Counted from the stretch's first letter, positions 1 through 8,652 are shown. The stretch is DNA of 19,900 nucleotides from an uncultured Leucobacter sp. (GCA_945952575.1 CAMFIY010000010.1:1-19900), one strand, 5' to 3'. The notes: generated by a model from the letters alone, not told the origin. Program-made: numbers and translations.

Positions 1-181
1 ACTCCACGCCGTCGGCGGAGACCGCCGCGCAGACGAGCGCGCCCGGGGCTCCGCCGATCCCGGTTTCGCGCCGGACGCGCAGTTCGAGCGAGCTCGAGCC
101 GGCTCCGAGCGAGGTCGATCCCGTGCTCTCCGACGTCAGCGGCAGCGGATTCGACGCGCCGAAACTGAATTTCAGATCCAT
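1..181 (-). CDS. Unrecognised protein, N-terminal fragment (runs off left edge)
   Basis: An open frame reads leftward from an ATG at 181 to the window edge without a stop, about 60 codons. A GGAG Shine-Dalgarno lies 4 nt before the ATG on the minus strand, and the gene begins 29 bp after the stop of the dehydrogenase at 211, so it is probably the third gene of the same minus-strand transcript. The visible start (MDLKFSFGAS...) is followed by a Ser/Gly-rich stretch and then a segment with possible beta-strand character (LELRVRRETG). I do not recognise the family and assign no function. The coding call rests on frame, ribosome site and spacing only. Confidence 0.55.
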   Translation of the reverse strand, partial: MDLKFSFGASNPLPLTSESTGSTSLGAGSSSLELRVRRETGIGGAPGALVCAAVSADGVE

Positions 182-210
182 GTCTCCAGCCTATTGCGCC
201 GACCGGGGGC

Positions 211-951
211 TCAGATCCGCGCAACCTCCTGGCGGGGACGCACGGCCACGTCGGTGAGCTGCACATCGGCCGGTGCGTCGATCACGAAGCGCACGGTGCC
301 GGCGACGGATTCCGGCCGGATGTAGCGCTCGGGCGCGTACTCGGCCGCAGGGATCGCGGCGCGCAGCATCTCGGTGTCGGTCTGGCCGGGCGCGACGGTG
401 GCGACGCGCACGCGGTGCGGTTCCTCATCGATCCGCAGCACGTCGGCGACGGCGCGCAGCGCGTGCTTCGAAGCCGTGTAGATAGCGCTGCCGGGTACCG
501 GACGGGTTCCCGCGCCGGATCCGATGAACACGACGGTGCCCCGCGCCTTCCGCAGCAGGGGCAGCGCATGCCGGGTGAGTACCGCGGGCGCGATGACGTT
601 GACGGCGAACTGGGCGTTCCAGTCGGCCGGATCCGCCTCCGAAACCGAGCGCCGCGGAGAGATCGCCGCGGCGTGCACGAGGGCATCGAGACGGCCGAGG
701 CCGGCGACGCGAGCGCCGATCTCCTCCTGATCCTCGACGAGGTCGAAGCGCCACGCCGCGGCACTCGCCCCGTTTCCGTCACCGCTGCTCTCGATCAGAT
801 CGACGACCGCGGCAAGGCGCACGGCGTCGCGACCCACTGCTATGACGTGGTGCGTTGCGGCGAGCTCCCGTGCGATCGCACTGCCCATGCCGCTCGAGGC
901 GCCGGTCACGAGTGCGACGGGCCGGTGCTCGGAGATGCCGGTCTCAGACAT
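211..951 (-). CDS. Short-chain dehydrogenase/reductase (SDR)
   Basis: Cytosolic classical SDR of 246 aa, the usual family length, expected to reduce or oxidise a carbonyl/alcohol with NAD(P)H. The cofactor-binding glycine motif TGASSGMG is at residues 16-23, the NAG-like strand appears as VHAAAIS around 92-98, and the catalytic set is complete: N118, S145, Y158 and K162 (YTASK). A TDTEM segment near 191-195 matches the usual post-PG loop. A GAGGAG ribosome site sits just before the ATG at 951. The ATG lies inside the end of the upstream FAD protein gene (8-bp overlap, 944-951), so the two should be translationally coupled. The substrate cannot be read from the sequence. Pairing with the FAD enzyme suggests consecutive redox steps, which is inference. 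Confidence 0.93.
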   Translation of the reverse strand: MSETGISEHRPVALVTGASSGMGSAIARELAATHHVIAVGRDAVRLAAVVDLIESSGDGNGASAAAWRFDLVEDQEEIGARVAGLGRLDALVHAAAISPRRSVSEADPADWNAQFAVNVIAPAVLTRHALPLLRKARGTVVFIGSGAGTRPVPGSAIYTASKHALRAVADVLRIDEEPHRVRVATVAPGQTDTEMLRAAIPAAEYAPERYIRPESVAGTVRFVIDAPADVQLTDVAVRPRQEVARI

Positions 952-3139
952 TCACTGCTCCTCGGTGGTCGGTCGCCGGTTCCGGATCCGCGCCGTGCGC
1001 GGGATCGATGCCGTGCGCGGCGGCGGCCACCCGGATCGCGCTCCGTGCGACTCGATCGGTCTCCCGCAGCATCGGCGGATCCGTGCCGGGCATCGGGCTG
1101 ATGATCGTGTCGTGCAACTGCTCGTCGACGGGGATGCCGACCACGTGCACGGCCGGATCGATCCGGCCGTCCGACCCGAGCAGCCGGCCGCTCGCGAAGT
1201 CGATCGCGAAGGCGCCGGTCGCCTCCTCGACGCCGTTGCGCGCGGGCACCCGGAACGGACGCGCGCGTTCGGCCTCCGCGAGGCTTCGCGCAAGCGGATC
1301 GGCGGTCTCGGCGAGGTCGTGGAAGTGCATCCAGGCGTCGATCAGGGCCGGCGCCGTCCCGGCGGATCCGGCCACCGCATCCGAGGACGCGGTGAAGCCG
1401 CCGGCGGTCACTTCCAGGCGGGCCTGCGGCCCGATGAACCGCACGATCCCGGCATCGACGAGTGCGAGCAGTTGCCGGTTGCGGAAGGCGGGCGGGCCGG
1501 ATCCCACCATGCCGCCCACCGCCATGAGCGTCGCGAAGCCCGTCCGCCGCGATTCGGCGTCGAACCCTCCGAGGGTCCCGACTCGGCTCGCGACCCCGCG
1601 CGCCGCGCTGATCGACCAGAGCCCGGCCTTGACCGCGCTCCGCCTGCCGAGTTCCGCCTCGCCGAGATCCCGGGCCGTGCGGTCGACGATCCAGGCGTCG
1701 AACTCGGCGGGGGAGCCGAAGCCGCGCCGCACCGGCTGCAGCTCGCCGAGCACATCCAGCCGGTCGTCGGGGTTCGGGATCAGCGTCGCGATGGCGGCGC
1801 CGATCGTGCGCACCGGGTGCTCGAGCCGGGCGGCGTCATCGAGAGCGCCGGTGCCGGATCCTGCGCCCTCGGCGATCACGCGGTCCAGCGCGGCCAGGAT
1901 CACGGCGCGGATCTCGTCGCCCCCACCGTGCACCGCGTCCGGGCGCACCCGGCTGAGGGTTTCGGCGTGATCGTAGTAGGCGTCCGCGAGGATCCGCGGC
2001 CAGAACTCCCGGTCGAAGTCGATCGGGCGAGGCCGAGCCGACCAATCGACGGCGCGCAGGAAGCGCTGCTCTGGGCTCGGCGGCAGGGCGCGGTAGAGCG
2101 TCTTCGCGCGGAAGGGCACCCCCCGGTTCGAGGTCGCGTGCAGCGCCGGCTCCCGACCGGAGGGGTGGTAGCGCAGGCCCGAGGGTGCGCTGGGATCCTC
2201 CACGAAGACGCCTCCGCGTCCCACCGTGAGCAGGGACACCGTGTCGAAGAAGCCCATCCCGAGCCCGCGGATGATGGTGCGGGATCCCGCAGTGATGCGG
2301 GAGAGATCCTGGTTCACGGGACTCTCCGGCGGAACCCAGGTCAGATCGGGGCGATCGGCGAGCTGCCGTTCGAGCTCGCGCTCACTCGCGGTGGGGATGC
2401 GCGGCATCCAACCGGTGGCCAGGATCACCGCGTCGGCCTCGAGCCGCGTGCCGTCCGAGAGCAGGATCCGTTCGTGCGCGTCGAGCCGATCGAGCTCGTC
2501 GAGCGGTGCGCCCTCGGTGCCGCCCGGCCCCCCGCGCTCGACTCCGGTGGCCCGGGAGCGGTGTCGGACGACCCGCACGCCCGCCGGCAACAGGGCGACC
2601 GCGCGGCGGTAGCACCAGCCCAGATATTCGCCGTAGAGCGCGCGGCTCGGGTGCGATTCGGGGAGCAGCTCCTCGAGCTCGGCGCGGTAGTCGGCGACCA
2701 GCCCGGCGCGCGTCCCGAACTCGCGGAACGCGGCGATGTGCGCCGAGGGGATCGTCGCCACGACCGCGCCCGATCTCGCCGAGGGGAAGGCCGCATGCAG
2801 CGCGAGCACACACCACTCGTAGAGGGTCGGACCGGCGGATACCGGACCCTCGACGGTGCTGCCGGGCTCGGTGAAGAGCGTCACCGCGTGGGCGAGGGTG
2901 TTCATGCAGAGGTCACGCGGCTGGTCGGTGCGCCAGATGCGCCCGGCCCCGTCCTCGGCATCGTCGATGACGTGGAGATCGAGCGGGAGCTTCTCGGGAT
3001 CGATGAGTCGAAGACCGCCGTCGTTGCGCAGATTCGCGCCGATCCGCTCGAGGATCGAGGTGCCCCGTGGGCCCGCGCCGATGAGCGCGATCGTGGCGCG
3101 ATCCGGTCTGCCGGTGGTGGAGAGGTTGGAGGGGGACAT
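944..3139 (-). CDS. FAD/NAD(P)-binding oxidoreductase-like protein (NAD_binding_9 type)
   Basis: A 731-aa cytosolic protein. The N-terminal Rossmann motif GAGPRGTSILERI begins at residue 21, DGAGRIWR (63-70) and CMNTLAHAVTLF (78-89) follow, and the second conserved block is LATGWMPRIP at 240-249. This layout fits the FAD-NAD(P)-binding family (Pfam NAD_binding_9), distantly related to flavin N-hydroxylases, whose members are mostly uncharacterised. The C-terminal 350 or so residues have no motif I can name. The ATG at 3139 has no Shine-Dalgarno, but a TATAAC box lies 6 nt before it, suggesting a leaderless message. It is the first gene of the minus-strand unit with the dehydrogenase, and is divergent from the ABC importer, with 272 bp between the start codons. 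A role in oxidising or reducing the imported compound is inferred from position only. Confidence 0.85.
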   Translation of the reverse strand: MSPSNLSTTGRPDRATIALIGAGPRGTSILERIGANLRNDGGLRLIDPEKLPLDLHVIDDAEDGAGRIWRTDQPRDLCMNTLAHAVTLFTEPGSTVEGPVSAGPTLYEWCVLALHAAFPSARSGAVVATIPSAHIAAFREFGTRAGLVADYRAELEELLPESHPSRALYGEYLGWCYRRAVALLPAGVRVVRHRSRATGVERGGPGGTEGAPLDELDRLDAHERILLSDGTRLEADAVILATGWMPRIPTASERELERQLADRPDLTWVPPESPVNQDLSRITAGSRTIIRGLGMGFFDTVSLLTVGRGGVFVEDPSAPSGLRYHPSGREPALHATSNRGVPFRAKTLYRALPPSPEQRFLRAVDWSARPRPIDFDREFWPRILADAYYDHAETLSRVRPDAVHGGGDEIRAVILAALDRVIAEGAGSGTGALDDAARLEHPVRTIGAAIATLIPNPDDRLDVLGELQPVRRGFGSPAEFDAWIVDRTARDLGEAELGRRSAVKAGLWSISAARGVASRVGTLGGFDAESRRTGFATLMAVGGMVGSGPPAFRNRQLLALVDAGIVRFIGPQARLEVTAGGFTASSDAVAGSAGTAPALIDAWMHFHDLAETADPLARSLAEAERARPFRVPARNGVEEATGAFAIDFASGRLLGSDGRIDPAVHVVGIPVDEQLHDTIISPMPGTDPPMLRETDRVARSAIRVAAAAHGIDPAHGADPEPATDHRGAVNV

Positions 3140-3151
3140 GCTTCCGTTATA
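3140..3151 (-). promoter_or_regulatory. -10 box of a probably leaderless FAD-protein promoter
   Basis: On the minus strand TATAAC (3151 down to 3146) is followed by GGAAGC and then the ATG at 3139. A start of transcription 6-7 nt after a -10 box would fall on the A of the ATG, the common actinobacterial leaderless arrangement. No good -35 hexamer is seen. Confidence 0.5.
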
Positions 3152-3297
3152 GGTCGGATCACGGTTCGAATCGGAGTCGCATGACCGAATGTGACGGTCT
3201 CGACCGGTCTTGCGGCCGGGGCGCCCCGCCCCGGCCCGCGCGTGCGGTCGCGCTCCCGATCCTGCACTCCATGATGAAGGTTCGTTACGACATGAAT

Positions 3298-3326
3298 TTG
3301 CATGACGTTATGGCTCCCATAAGAAT
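3298..3326 (+). promoter_or_regulatory. Candidate promoter of the ABC importer operon
   Basis: TTGCAT (3298-3303) and AAGAAT (3321-3326) are separated by 17 bp. They lie in the most AT-rich stretch of the 272-bp intergenic region. The predicted start near 3333 would give a leader of about 80 nt before the GTG at 3412. Both hexamers match the housekeeping consensus only moderately. Confidence 0.45.
3308..3322 (+). promoter_or_regulatory. Perfect inverted repeat inside the importer promoter (candidate operator)
   Basis: TTATGG, CTC, CCATAA: a 6-bp perfect dyad with a 3-bp centre, located between the candidate -35 and -10 boxes and touching the latter. A bound regulator here would block RNA polymerase. 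No regulator gene is adjacent in the window. Confidence 0.4.
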
Positions 3327-3363
3327 AGCTTCTGGTGCGCAGTCGTGCCCACCCCCGATCATC

Positions 3364-3388
3364 GGCGGATCCCGCACCCGGATCCGCC
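3364..3388 (+). other. Leader hairpin upstream of the importer ribosome site
   Basis: GGCGGATCC (3364-3372) pairs perfectly with GGATCCGCC (3380-3388) around a 7-nt loop, giving a 9-bp GC-rich stem that ends 11 nt before the AAGGAG at 3400-3405. It could stabilise the message or affect initiation. There is no U-tract, so it is not a classical intrinsic terminator. Confidence 0.45.
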
Positions 3389-3411
3389 CGAAATCCGACA
3401 AGGAGCCCCCA

Positions 3412-5052
3412 GTGAAGAAGAGTCGTATCGCCTGGATCGGAGCACTTGCCGCCGTCGCGATCGCGATGACGGGCTGCTCCGCGGGCAACACCGACACCGG
3501 TGACGCGGGATCCGCCACCGGCGGCACCCTCACCTATCTCGAGCCGCAGACCTGGACGACGCTGTACCCGCCGTCCGGCGGTTTCTACCCGAACGGAGGC
3601 GTGCTCAACCAGATCACCGACCGCCTCCTCTACCAGAACCCGAAGACGCTCGAACTCGAGCCGTGGATCGCGACCGAACTGCCGAAGGTCAACAAGGATG
3701 CGACCGAGTACACCTTCACACTGCGTCAGGGCGTGACCTACTCGGACGGCACCCCGCTCGACGCCGAGAACGTCGTCAAGAACTTCGACCTCTACGGCAA
3801 GGGCGATACGAAGCGGGCGCTCGGCACCTCCGAGGCGATCAACAATTACGACCACGGCGAGGTCATCGATTCCCACACCGTGAAGTTCACCTTCTCGGCG
3901 CCGTCCCCCGGCTTCGCCCAGGCGACCTCGACGATCAACTCGGGCCTGCTCGCGAACTCCAGCCTCGAACTGAACGGAGAGGGCTTCGGGCCGGGCAACG
4001 CCAAGAAGATCATCGGCAGCGGGCCGTTCGTCATCTCGGACGAGCAGATCGGCAAAGAGATCAGTTTCACGACCCGCAAGGACTACGACTGGGCCGCGGC
4101 GTCACGCGCGCACCAGGGCGCGGCCCGGATCGACGGCCTCCACTACATCGTGGCCGGTGAGGCGAGCGTCCGCGTCGGCACCGTCGTCGCGGGCCAGGCA
4201 GATATCGCGCGCACCATCCCCGCCCCCGACGAGACGCAGTTCGCGGCCGACGGCCTGAGCCTTGTCGCGGCGGCCACCAACGGCGTGAACAACAGCCTCA
4301 GCTTCCGCTTCGGCAACCCGCTGCTCTCGGACATCAGGGTGCGCCAGGCACTGATCGCGGGCATTGACCGCGATGCGATCGTGAAGACGCTTTTCACCGA
4401 CAGCTACCCGCTCGCGACCGGCATCCTCGCCGAGACCGCGCTGGGCTACACGGACACCTCGAGCTTCTATGTCTACGACCCGAAGAAGGCCGCGCAACTG
4501 CTCGACGAGGCCGGCTGGAAGCCCGGAGCCGACGGCATCCGCGAGAAGGCGGGGAAGAAACTCGAACTCACCTTCAACGAGGCTCTCCCGCAGCCGCGCT
4601 CGAAGGAGGTCGTGACCCTGATCCAGGAGCAGCTCGCCAAGGTCGGCGTCGGTGTGAAGCCGTTCCCCGGCGACCAGGTGGCACAGGACGAGGCGCAGCG
4701 CAGTCTCGACACGATCCAGGTCTACCACTCCATGGTCGGCCGCGCCGACTTCGATGTGATCAAGTCCCAGTTCTACTCGGCCAATCGCAACGCGTTCGTC
4801 AATCTCGACCCCGCCACCGGAAAGATCTTCGATCCGAAACTCGACCGGCTGCTCGCGAAGGTCGCCTCGGTTCCGACGGTCGAGGCGCGCCAGGCGGCAT
4901 CGGCCGCGGTGCAGCAGCGTCTCGCGGAGCAGGCCTACGTCCTGCCGCTCTTCGAGGAGCCGCAGGTCTACGGTCTGCGCGACACGGTGCAGGGCTTCGA
5001 GACCGAGTCGGTCGGCCGTCCGTCCTTCTACGACGTGACGCTCCGGAAATGA
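3412..5052 (+). CDS. ABC importer substrate-binding lipoprotein (peptide/nickel type, SBP_bac_5)
   Basis: Extracytoplasmic receptor that should capture a solute and deliver it to the two permeases. I start it at GTG 3412 (546 aa) because AAGGAG lies 6 nt upstream and the protein then opens with a proper signal peptide: KKSR, a hydrophobic stretch at 6-19, and lipobox MTGC with the lipidated cysteine at residue 22. The frame remains open upstream to 3181, but that extension has no ribosome site and would bury the signal. The mature part has the family 5 pattern: LEPWIATELP, TFTLRQGVTYSDGTPLDAENVVKNF, and IRVRQALIAGIDRDAIV. From memory it resembles the KPN_01854 subfamily found with CMD/peroxidase genes. 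The substrate is unknown. Its stop overlaps the next start (ATGA). Confidence 0.93.
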   Translation: MKKSRIAWIGALAAVAIAMTGCSAGNTDTGDAGSATGGTLTYLEPQTWTTLYPPSGGFYPNGGVLNQITDRLLYQNPKTLELEPWIATELPKVNKDATEYTFTLRQGVTYSDGTPLDAENVVKNFDLYGKGDTKRALGTSEAINNYDHGEVIDSHTVKFTFSAPSPGFAQATSTINSGLLANSSLELNGEGFGPGNAKKIIGSGPFVISDEQIGKEISFTTRKDYDWAAASRAHQGAARIDGLHYIVAGEASVRVGTVVAGQADIARTIPAPDETQFAADGLSLVAAATNGVNNSLSFRFGNPLLSDIRVRQALIAGIDRDAIVKTLFTDSYPLATGILAETALGYTDTSSFYVYDPKKAAQLLDEAGWKPGADGIREKAGKKLELTFNEALPQPRSKEVVTLIQEQLAKVGVGVKPFPGDQVAQDEAQRSLDTIQVYHSMVGRADFDVIKSQFYSANRNAFVNLDPATGKIFDPKLDRLLAKVASVPTVEARQAASAAVQQRLAEQAYVLPLFEEPQVYGLRDTVQGFETESVGRPSFYDVTLRK

Positions 5053-6032
5053 GCGCTCCGGCACTGCTGCGGCGGGTGGGCCAGGCGCTCCTGGTCCTCC
5101 TGCTCGCATACACCGGTGCCTATCTGCTCCTCGCCGCGCTGCCCGGCGACGCCGTGATGGCCCGCTACAGCAGCCCCGACCTGGGACTGTCGGCGCAGCA
5201 GATCTCTGAGATCCGAAACTCCTACGGCATCGACAAGCCGCTCATCCTCAGGTTCTTCGACAGCATCGGCGCGTTCCTGCGCGGCGATCTCGGGTACTCG
5301 GTGCAGAGCGGCGCGAAGGTGTCGGATCTGATCGGCGCAGCGCTCCCGGCGACCCTGGTCCTCGCCGGCATCGCGATCGTCGGTTCCGTGTTCCTCGCGG
5401 TCCTGATCGCCTTCACCGCGAGCTACGGGGCGGGCAGGTGGCTGCGCGCGGCCTTCCGCAACCTTCCGCCCCTCTTCGTCTCCCTGCCCGTGTTCTGGAT
5501 CGGGATCGTGCTGATCCAGATCGTCTCCTTCAGGCTGGGCCTGATCCCGGCGATCGGGGCGAGTCCGGTGCAGGCGCTGATCCTGCCCGCGATCACGCTG
5601 ATGATCCCGATCGCGGCGCCGCTCGCCCAGGTGTTCCTGCGCAGCATCGACGAAGTGCGGGATCAGCCGTTCGTGAGCGTCGTGCGGGCGCGCGGGGCGA
5701 GCACGAGCTGGCTGCTCTGGCGCAATGTCGCCCCGAACGCGCTGCTGCCGGCGCTGACGATGGCCGGCCTGCTCTTCGGCGAGCTGGTCGGCGGCGCGAT
5801 CGTCACCGAAGCCGTTTTCGGCCGGGTCGGGATCGGAAGCCTCACGGCGCAGGCGGTCGCGAACCGCGATACGCCCGTGCTGCTCGCGGTCGTCGTGATC
5901 GCCGCGCTGGTCTTCGTCGTCATCAACCTGATCGTGGATCTGCTCTATCCGGTGCTGGATCCGCGGTTGCGGCAGCGGACCGCTTCGGCCGGATCCCCTG
6001 GAACCGTTGCCCGTGCGGGAGGTGCTCGATGA
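5049..6032 (+). CDS. ABC importer permease, DppB type
   Basis: Integral membrane permease of 327 aa, normal for this family. An N-terminal anchor helix (about 10-32) is followed by the periplasmic segment with GIDKPLILRFF and RGDLGYS. Five further membrane segments follow (about 98-125, 138-160, 174-195, 236-256, 278-300). The cytoplasmic EAA loop that docks on the ATPase is visible as RARGAS...RNVAPNALLP at about 213-234, and the C-terminal DPR of DppB proteins is at 304-306. The ATG at 5049 overlaps the receptor stop by 4 bp, so the genes are co-translated. The last 20 residues are a short basic tail. Confidence 0.94.
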   Translation: MSAPALLRRVGQALLVLLLAYTGAYLLLAALPGDAVMARYSSPDLGLSAQQISEIRNSYGIDKPLILRFFDSIGAFLRGDLGYSVQSGAKVSDLIGAALPATLVLAGIAIVGSVFLAVLIAFTASYGAGRWLRAAFRNLPPLFVSLPVFWIGIVLIQIVSFRLGLIPAIGASPVQALILPAITLMIPIAAPLAQVFLRSIDEVRDQPFVSVVRARGASTSWLLWRNVAPNALLPALTMAGLLFGELVGGAIVTEAVFGRVGIGSLTAQAVANRDTPVLLAVVVIAALVFVVINLIVDLLYPVLDPRLRQRTASAGSPGTVARAGGAR

Positions 6033-6925
6033 CCGCCGTCACCCGGATCGCCTCCGAAACCGGGATGCGCGAGGGTCGCGCGAGCGGCACCGGCCGAGAG
6101 CCCGGTGTTCGCCCGGGTCGATCCCGCCGGGTCGCTCTGAGGCCGGGCCTGCTGATCTCGACCCTGGTGCTGCTCGTCGCGCTCGCCTGGGCATTCGCGC
6201 CGGGGCTCTTCACCTCGGTGAGCCCCACCGATCAGGTCGGCGCCGCGCTGCAGGCGCCGAGCGCCGCGCACTGGTTCGGCACCGACGCGACGGGCCGGGA
6301 TCTCTACGCACGCGTCATCCACGGCGCCGCTCAGTCGATCAGCGCCGCCCTCGTCGGCGTCCTGGTCGGCCTGGTCTTCGGGTCGCTGATCGGCGTCACC
6401 GCGGGCGCGGTCGGCGGCCGAGCCGAGGAGGCGCTCATGCGCCTGGTCGACGTGCTGCTCGCGATCCCCGCGCTGCTGCTCTCGCTCAGTGTCGTCATCC
6501 TGCTCGGTTTCGGGACGACGAACGCAGCCATCGCCGTCGGAGTGACCTCGGTCGCGGTCTTCGCGCGGCTCTCGCGATCCCAGGTGGTGAGCGTGCGTGC
6601 CAGCGAGTTCGTCGAGGCGGCCTACGGATCCGGAGGCACCTTCTGGAGCGTGCTGTGGCGGCACGTCCTGCCGAACTCGCTCACGCCGGTGATCGCGCTC
6701 GCCGCGCTGCAGCTGGGTTCCGCGATCCTGCAGATCTCGACCCTGGGCTTCCTCGGCTACGGGGCGCCGCCACCGACGCCCGAGTGGGGGCTGCTCATCG
6801 CCGAGGGCCGCAACTACGTCGCCACCGCGTGGTGGCTGACCACGCTGCCCGGCATCGTCGTGGTGCTCGTCGTGCTCGCCACGAACCGACTGAGCCAGGC
6901 CATCGACGCGGGAGGCAAGTCATGA
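6029..6925 (+). CDS. ABC importer permease, DppC type
   Basis: Second membrane permease, 298 aa from ATG 6029, chosen because GGGAGG precedes it and it overlaps the previous stop as ATGA. A basic N-terminal tail (1-40) leads into the first helix (41-60). HWFGTDATGRDLYAR at 81-95 is the hallmark of DppC/OppC proteins, and the EAA loop is at about 193-216 (EFVEAAYGSGG...WRHVLPN). The C-terminal part has the GYGAPPPTPEWGLLIAEGR block. It forms the translocation pore with the protein encoded at 5049. Its stop overlaps the ATPase start by 4 bp. Confidence 0.94.
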   Translation: MTAVTRIASETGMREGRASGTGREPGVRPGRSRRVALRPGLLISTLVLLVALAWAFAPGLFTSVSPTDQVGAALQAPSAAHWFGTDATGRDLYARVIHGAAQSISAALVGVLVGLVFGSLIGVTAGAVGGRAEEALMRLVDVLLAIPALLLSLSVVILLGFGTTNAAIAVGVTSVAVFARLSRSQVVSVRASEFVEAAYGSGGTFWSVLWRHVLPNSLTPVIALAALQLGSAILQISTLGFLGYGAPPPTPEWGLLIAEGRNYVATAWWLTTLPGIVVVLVVLATNRLSQAIDAGGKS

Positions 6926-8652
6926 GTGCGGAATCCGTCAGCGCGTCGCCCTCGCGGGCGCCGTCGGCGAACGCCGAGCATCGACCACTGTTGAGCATCC
7001 GGGATCTCGCGGTGCAGTACCGGACGGGGCGCGGCACGGTCGACGCGGTGCGCGGCGTGAGCTTCGATGTCGAGGCGGGCAAGGTCACGGCGGTCGTGGG
7101 GGAGTCGGGCTCCGGCAAGACCACGGTCGCGCAGTCGGTGATCGGTCTGCTCGCCTCCAACGGCCGCATCTCGGGCGGCAGTATCACGCTGAACGAGCGC
7201 CGGCTCGGAACGACGGAGCTGGTCGGCCTGCGCGAGCGGCGCTGGCGCGATCTCCGCGGTCGGTGCATCGGCCTCATCCCGCAGGATCCCGGCAGCTCGC
7301 TGAACCCGGTGCAGACGGTGGGCCGCAGCATCAGCGAGTCGCTCCGGATTCACGGCCAATCGAGCAGCGCCGAGGTGCGGGATCGTGTGCACGCCCTGCT
7401 CGCACAGGTCGGGATCGACAACCCGATCCGGCGCGCCAAGCAGTACCCGCACGAGTTCTCGGGCGGCATGCGACAGCGCGCGCTGATCGCGGCGGCGATC
7501 GCGAACAGCCCCGAGCTGATCATCGCGGACGAGCCGACCTCGGCCCTCGATGTGACCGTCCAGCGCACCGTGCTCGACCTCCTCGAGCGGCTTCGCGAGG
7601 AGACCGGCACGGGCGTGCTCTTCATCACGCACGATCTCGCGGTGGCGGCGGATCGCGCCGACAGCGTCGTCGTGATGCGGCACGGCGAAGTGCAGGAGGC
7701 CGGGCCGAGCGCTCAGGTGCTGGCGCGTCCCTCGTCGCCGTACACGAAGCAGCTGATCGACGACGCGCCCTCGTTCGGCCAGGTCGTGGATCGGGAGCGC
7801 ATCGCCCTCGCTGACGGCGAGGACGACAGGAAGGGTGACGAGAGCGCCGAAGGGTCGCTGCCCGCACCGCTGCTCGAGGTCGTCGGGCTGCGGCAGGAGT
7901 TCGGCCGAGGATCCGACGCCTTCGTGGCGATCGACGACGTCTCGTTCGCCGTCTCGCGCGGCACCACTCATGCGATCGTCGGCGAGTCGGGATCCGGCAA
8001 GACGACGACGGGCCGCGCCATCGCGGGCTTCGCGCGGCCGACTGCCGGAGACATCCGGGTCGGCGGGCTCGAGGTGACCGGCCTGCACGGCCGGGCTCTG
8101 CGCGACTTCCGTCGCAGCACCCAGCTCGTCTACCAGAACCCGTACGCCCCGCTCGACCCGAGGCAGAGCATCGGACAGGCGCTCTCCGAGCCGCTCCGCA
8201 ACTTCCGGATCGGATCTCGCGCCGACCGTGCCGACCGCGTGGCGCACGCCCTCGAACTCGTTGCGCTGCCCGCCGACTTCGCGCATCGTCGGCCGCGCGA
8301 GCTCTCGGGAGGCCAGCGCCAGCGTGTCGCGATCGCCCGCGCGCTCATCGTCGAGCCCGAACTCGTCGTGCTCGACGAGGCGGTTTCCGCCCTCGACGTC
8401 ACGGTGCAGGCCCAGATCCTGCGTCTGCTCGCCGAGCTCCAGGCCGAGCTCGGGCTGACCTATGTGTTCATCTCGCACGATCTCGCCGTGGTGCGGCAGA
8501 TCTCGGATACGGTCTCAGTGCTGCAGGCAGGGTGCCAGGTCGAGCACGGGGGAGCCGAGGCGGTCTTCGCGGATCCGAAGCACGAGTACACGCGACGCCT
8601 GCTCGACGCCGTCCCCGGGGCCGCTCTCGCCTCCGGGCAGTGGGTGATCTGA
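6922..8652 (+). CDS. ABC importer ATPase with two fused nucleotide-binding domains (DppD-DppF)
   Basis: Cytoplasmic ATPase of 576 aa that would energise the importer alone, replacing the usual DppD/DppF pair. Domain 1: Walker A GESGSGKT at 60-67, Q-loop Q121, signature SGGMRQ at 180-185, Walker B LIIADE at 199-204, H-loop H237. Domain 2: Walker A GESGSGKT at 354-361, Q405, LSGGQRQ at 461-467, LVVLDE at 481-486, H519. The linker (about 285-317) is acidic. Both ATP sites look intact. ATG 6922 overlaps the upstream stop. The DAPSFGQ segment after domain 1 takes the place of the OppD C-terminal region, with no clear cysteine cluster. Confidence 0.95.
   Translation: MSAESVSASPSRAPSANAEHRPLLSIRDLAVQYRTGRGTVDAVRGVSFDVEAGKVTAVVGESGSGKTTVAQSVIGLLASNGRISGGSITLNERRLGTTELVGLRERRWRDLRGRCIGLIPQDPGSSLNPVQTVGRSISESLRIHGQSSSAEVRDRVHALLAQVGIDNPIRRAKQYPHEFSGGMRQRALIAAAIANSPELIIADEPTSALDVTVQRTVLDLLERLREETGTGVLFITHDLAVAADRADSVVVMRHGEVQEAGPSAQVLARPSSPYTKQLIDDAPSFGQVVDRERIALADGEDDRKGDESAEGSLPAPLLEVVGLRQEFGRGSDAFVAIDDVSFAVSRGTTHAIVGESGSGKTTTGRAIAGFARPTAGDIRVGGLEVTGLHGRALRDFRRSTQLVYQNPYAPLDPRQSIGQALSEPLRNFRIGSRADRADRVAHALELVALPADFAHRRPRELSGGQRQRVAIARALIVEPELVVLDEAVSALDVTVQAQILRLLAELQAELGLTYVFISHDLAVVRQISDTVSVLQAGCQVEHGGAEAVFADPKHEYTRRLLDAVPGAALASGQWVI

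Noticed and set aside
842..3184. 780-codon plus-strand open frame opposite the FAD protein gene
   Set aside because: It is antisense to a gene with clear FAD motifs, its translation is low-complexity Arg/Gly/Ala, and no domain or ribosome site is seen. Long shadow frames are normal at this GC content.
3181..3411. Longer receptor start at ATG 3181
   Set aside because: It would put 77 residues ahead of the lipoprotein signal peptide and overlaps the promoter. GTG 3412 has AAGGAG at proper spacing.
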